64,000 nt of DNA from positions 2,056,553-2,120,552 of the forward strand of contig CM042091.1 of the NCBI GenBank assembly GCA_023512835.1, written 5' to 3'. Source of the DNA: Taxillus chinensis (lineage: Eukaryota; Streptophyta; Magnoliopsida; Santalales; Loranthaceae). Position numbers and translations under genes: made by a program. This document shows positions 62,284 through 64,000 of this stretch, in pieces (position 1 is the first letter of the stretch; each line of letters opens with the position of its first letter). Below the pieces are notes generated by a model. It worked only from the letters and a program-made list of their open reading frames with translations. It searched no databases and was not told the DNA's origin.

Positions 62284-64000
62284 CTCGATTTATGCCCTAA
62301 ATCTTCAACAACAATTCAATTTGTTCTTAGATTTCTAGGTCTTGATCGAGAATGCCACAGAGAGGCTCAGGTTATCAGTCAGAGAGCCGAATCCGGAAGA
62401 TGGCGGTCCGCATTCACCACCATCCCTATTTCCATCTCAGCCCTCCTGGTTCCTTTGTTTTGTTTTGTTTTTTTTTTTTTTTTTAATCGCCACGCACACA
62501 TTGTATATTTTTCATTTTCATTTTCTTTTCTTCTCTTTTTCCCTGCTTCTTGTTTACTTAATGTAGAAGTATCCAAACCTTAAACTCAGTTTTCGAAACG
62601 GTTTGGGCACACGATTTTCAAAACGGTTTTTGTTTTCAAATTTTAAGTGTGGATATCACAGCAATTTAATATAATTAAATTTAAATTTTATTTTTAAAAT
62701 ATGCAAGGCCTATAATTATTTTTAAAAGTTATTTATAACTATTTTTAGTTTTAAAATTAAAATTTAATTTTGAGGAGAGACTTAAATAATTCTTTAATTT
62801 TCTTATTTATAATTCTTTTTTACTTTGTTATTCAAGCTCATCTTTTTTTTAAAAATTATATTCTTTTTAATACATATTTTTTCTCCTACCAAAATAGCTT
62901 GTTTATAAAATTTAAAATTTAACACAAACTCTAATAAAAATTTAAGAGTATGAAAACAGAATACAAAAATCAGAACACCTATCAAACTAATTCTTATATT
63001 TTTATTTTAAATATATATATATATAATATACTATTAATTATTTAATTTGTAAGTTTGAATATATCATATTTTTGTTTAAAATTAAAACTTTGGTTCATCG
63101 GTAATTTTTGTTGAACTCATAAGACTACTCATTACATTTAGGAAATCTACCAATGGAATTATACTTTACAAAGAATCACACTTTACAAATATGATATTTA
63201 CTATAACAACTCATCAAATAGAGTCCATGAATTTAAAATATAATTATTGGACTATATATGCAATAAACAATATCATAAATAGTACATACCGATTCAAAAA
63301 AACAAACACAATTCGTGGACATGATGTTGACAAAAACAATCATTAATTGACAGTAAAAAGGGAAGGAATGTACATTTGAAAGCTGAGTTAGAATATTCTT
63401 TTGAATGATAAAACAATATGAGCAAGAAGCAAATCAGATTAGCGGTCATTATATACGTTCGTTTGAACATTAGTATTAAAATATGGAGTTAAGGAAAAGC
63501 CCTAACGAACATCCTGAATAATGAGAGTAAAGAGTAAGAGAACATTTGTCTTATCATTCAGAGTAAAGGATAGAGTCTTAGTACTAAAATGTTCAACCAA
63601 ACGTTCAAAATGAATAAAATCAAAACATTTAGAATAAAGTTTGAAGTAAAGAAAAAAAAAAGTTGGTCAAAAGGTTTGAATGTTGGAACAAAGGCTTGGG
63701 ATGAACCTCTATGTGACATACATGGTTTTACATAAAGTCGTCAAGAGTATAGAGATGATCAATAGTATTCCTACAAAAAATCAAGTACACCGTAAAACCA
63801 AATAATAGCAGTATGAAAAAGGTTAAAGGTTTTTAAAAAAATTTTGTGTGAGGGATATTTTGGCGTTGCAACTAAGAGTGTTAAATAGTTAAGCAAAACT
63901 AGTCGTGTGATCTCAAGCCTAAATGCTTTCGAGTTGTGCTAATTCACAGACTAACTCATTTAATTTTTATTACAATTTTTTAAAATTTAAATCTCACATT
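62284..64000. other. AAA ATPase upstream region and AT-rich DNA
   Basis: The first 250 bp upstream of the ATG contain the presumed leader and promoter with a T-run (62460-62485). A segment with CGAAACGGTTTGGGCACACG / CAAAACGGTTTTTG (62595-62630) and a weakly mirrored end (about 62960-62990) may be a MITE. No other gene was seen to the window end. Confidence 0.4.

Overview
The window is nuclear DNA from a flowering plant, most likely a eudicot. It is AT-rich, has short coding exons split by GT-AG introns, and carries many decayed retrotransposons and MITEs. I cannot name the species. I see no bacterial-style operons, no organelle genes, and no tRNA, rRNA or CRISPR array.

Left half (1-31.5 kb): an oxidosqualene cyclase (OSC, triterpene synthase) locus in an island of repeats. 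The first four exons of one OSC gene lie on the minus strand at 1-1035 and run off the left edge. A complete 18-exon OSC gene lies on the plus strand at 26607-31484. The two are head to head about 25.6 kb apart. They differ at only 4 of the 230 residues that can be compared, and their introns and upstream regions are also alike, so this is a recent inverted duplication. A third, dead OSC 5' end with its promoter lies at 2440-4545 and is split by a putative solo LTR. The complete gene reads through all exons but appears to have lost the donor of intron 14. The spacer holds Ty1/copia and Ty3/gypsy pol relics, Tourist-like elements with GC-rich interiors, LTR-like sequence, minisatellites and long AT-rich stretches with nothing recognisable.

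Middle (31.5-38.6 kb): mobile-element territory with a MuDR-type transposase relic, a 1.7-kb solo LTR, and a short non-autonomous LTR element whose two LTRs and 5-bp target duplication are intact.

Right half (38.7-62.3 kb): three housekeeping genes. These are a TBC-domain Rab GTPase-activating protein (+, 5 exons, 540 aa), a tail-anchored cytochrome b5 (-, 3 exons, 134 aa) and an ATAD1/Msp1-like AAA ATPase (-, 5 exons, 392 aa). From memory this order matches Arabidopsis AT5G53570, AT5G53560 and AT5G53540, with the intervening YSL3 (AT5G53550) not found here. Their large introns hold foldback elements, MITEs and tandem duplications.

The genes do not form one pathway. The OSC genes would cyclise 2,3-oxidosqualene to triterpenes. 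Cytochrome b5 donates electrons to ER oxygenases. The RabGAP acts in vesicle traffic and the AAA ATPase in organelle membrane-protein quality control. No P450, glycosyltransferase or acyltransferase accompanies the OSCs inside the window, so a triterpene cluster is possible only if it extends to the left. I found no clearly new molecular system. The most informative signals are the OSC inverted duplication, the broken splice donor and the promoter divergence among the three OSC copies.
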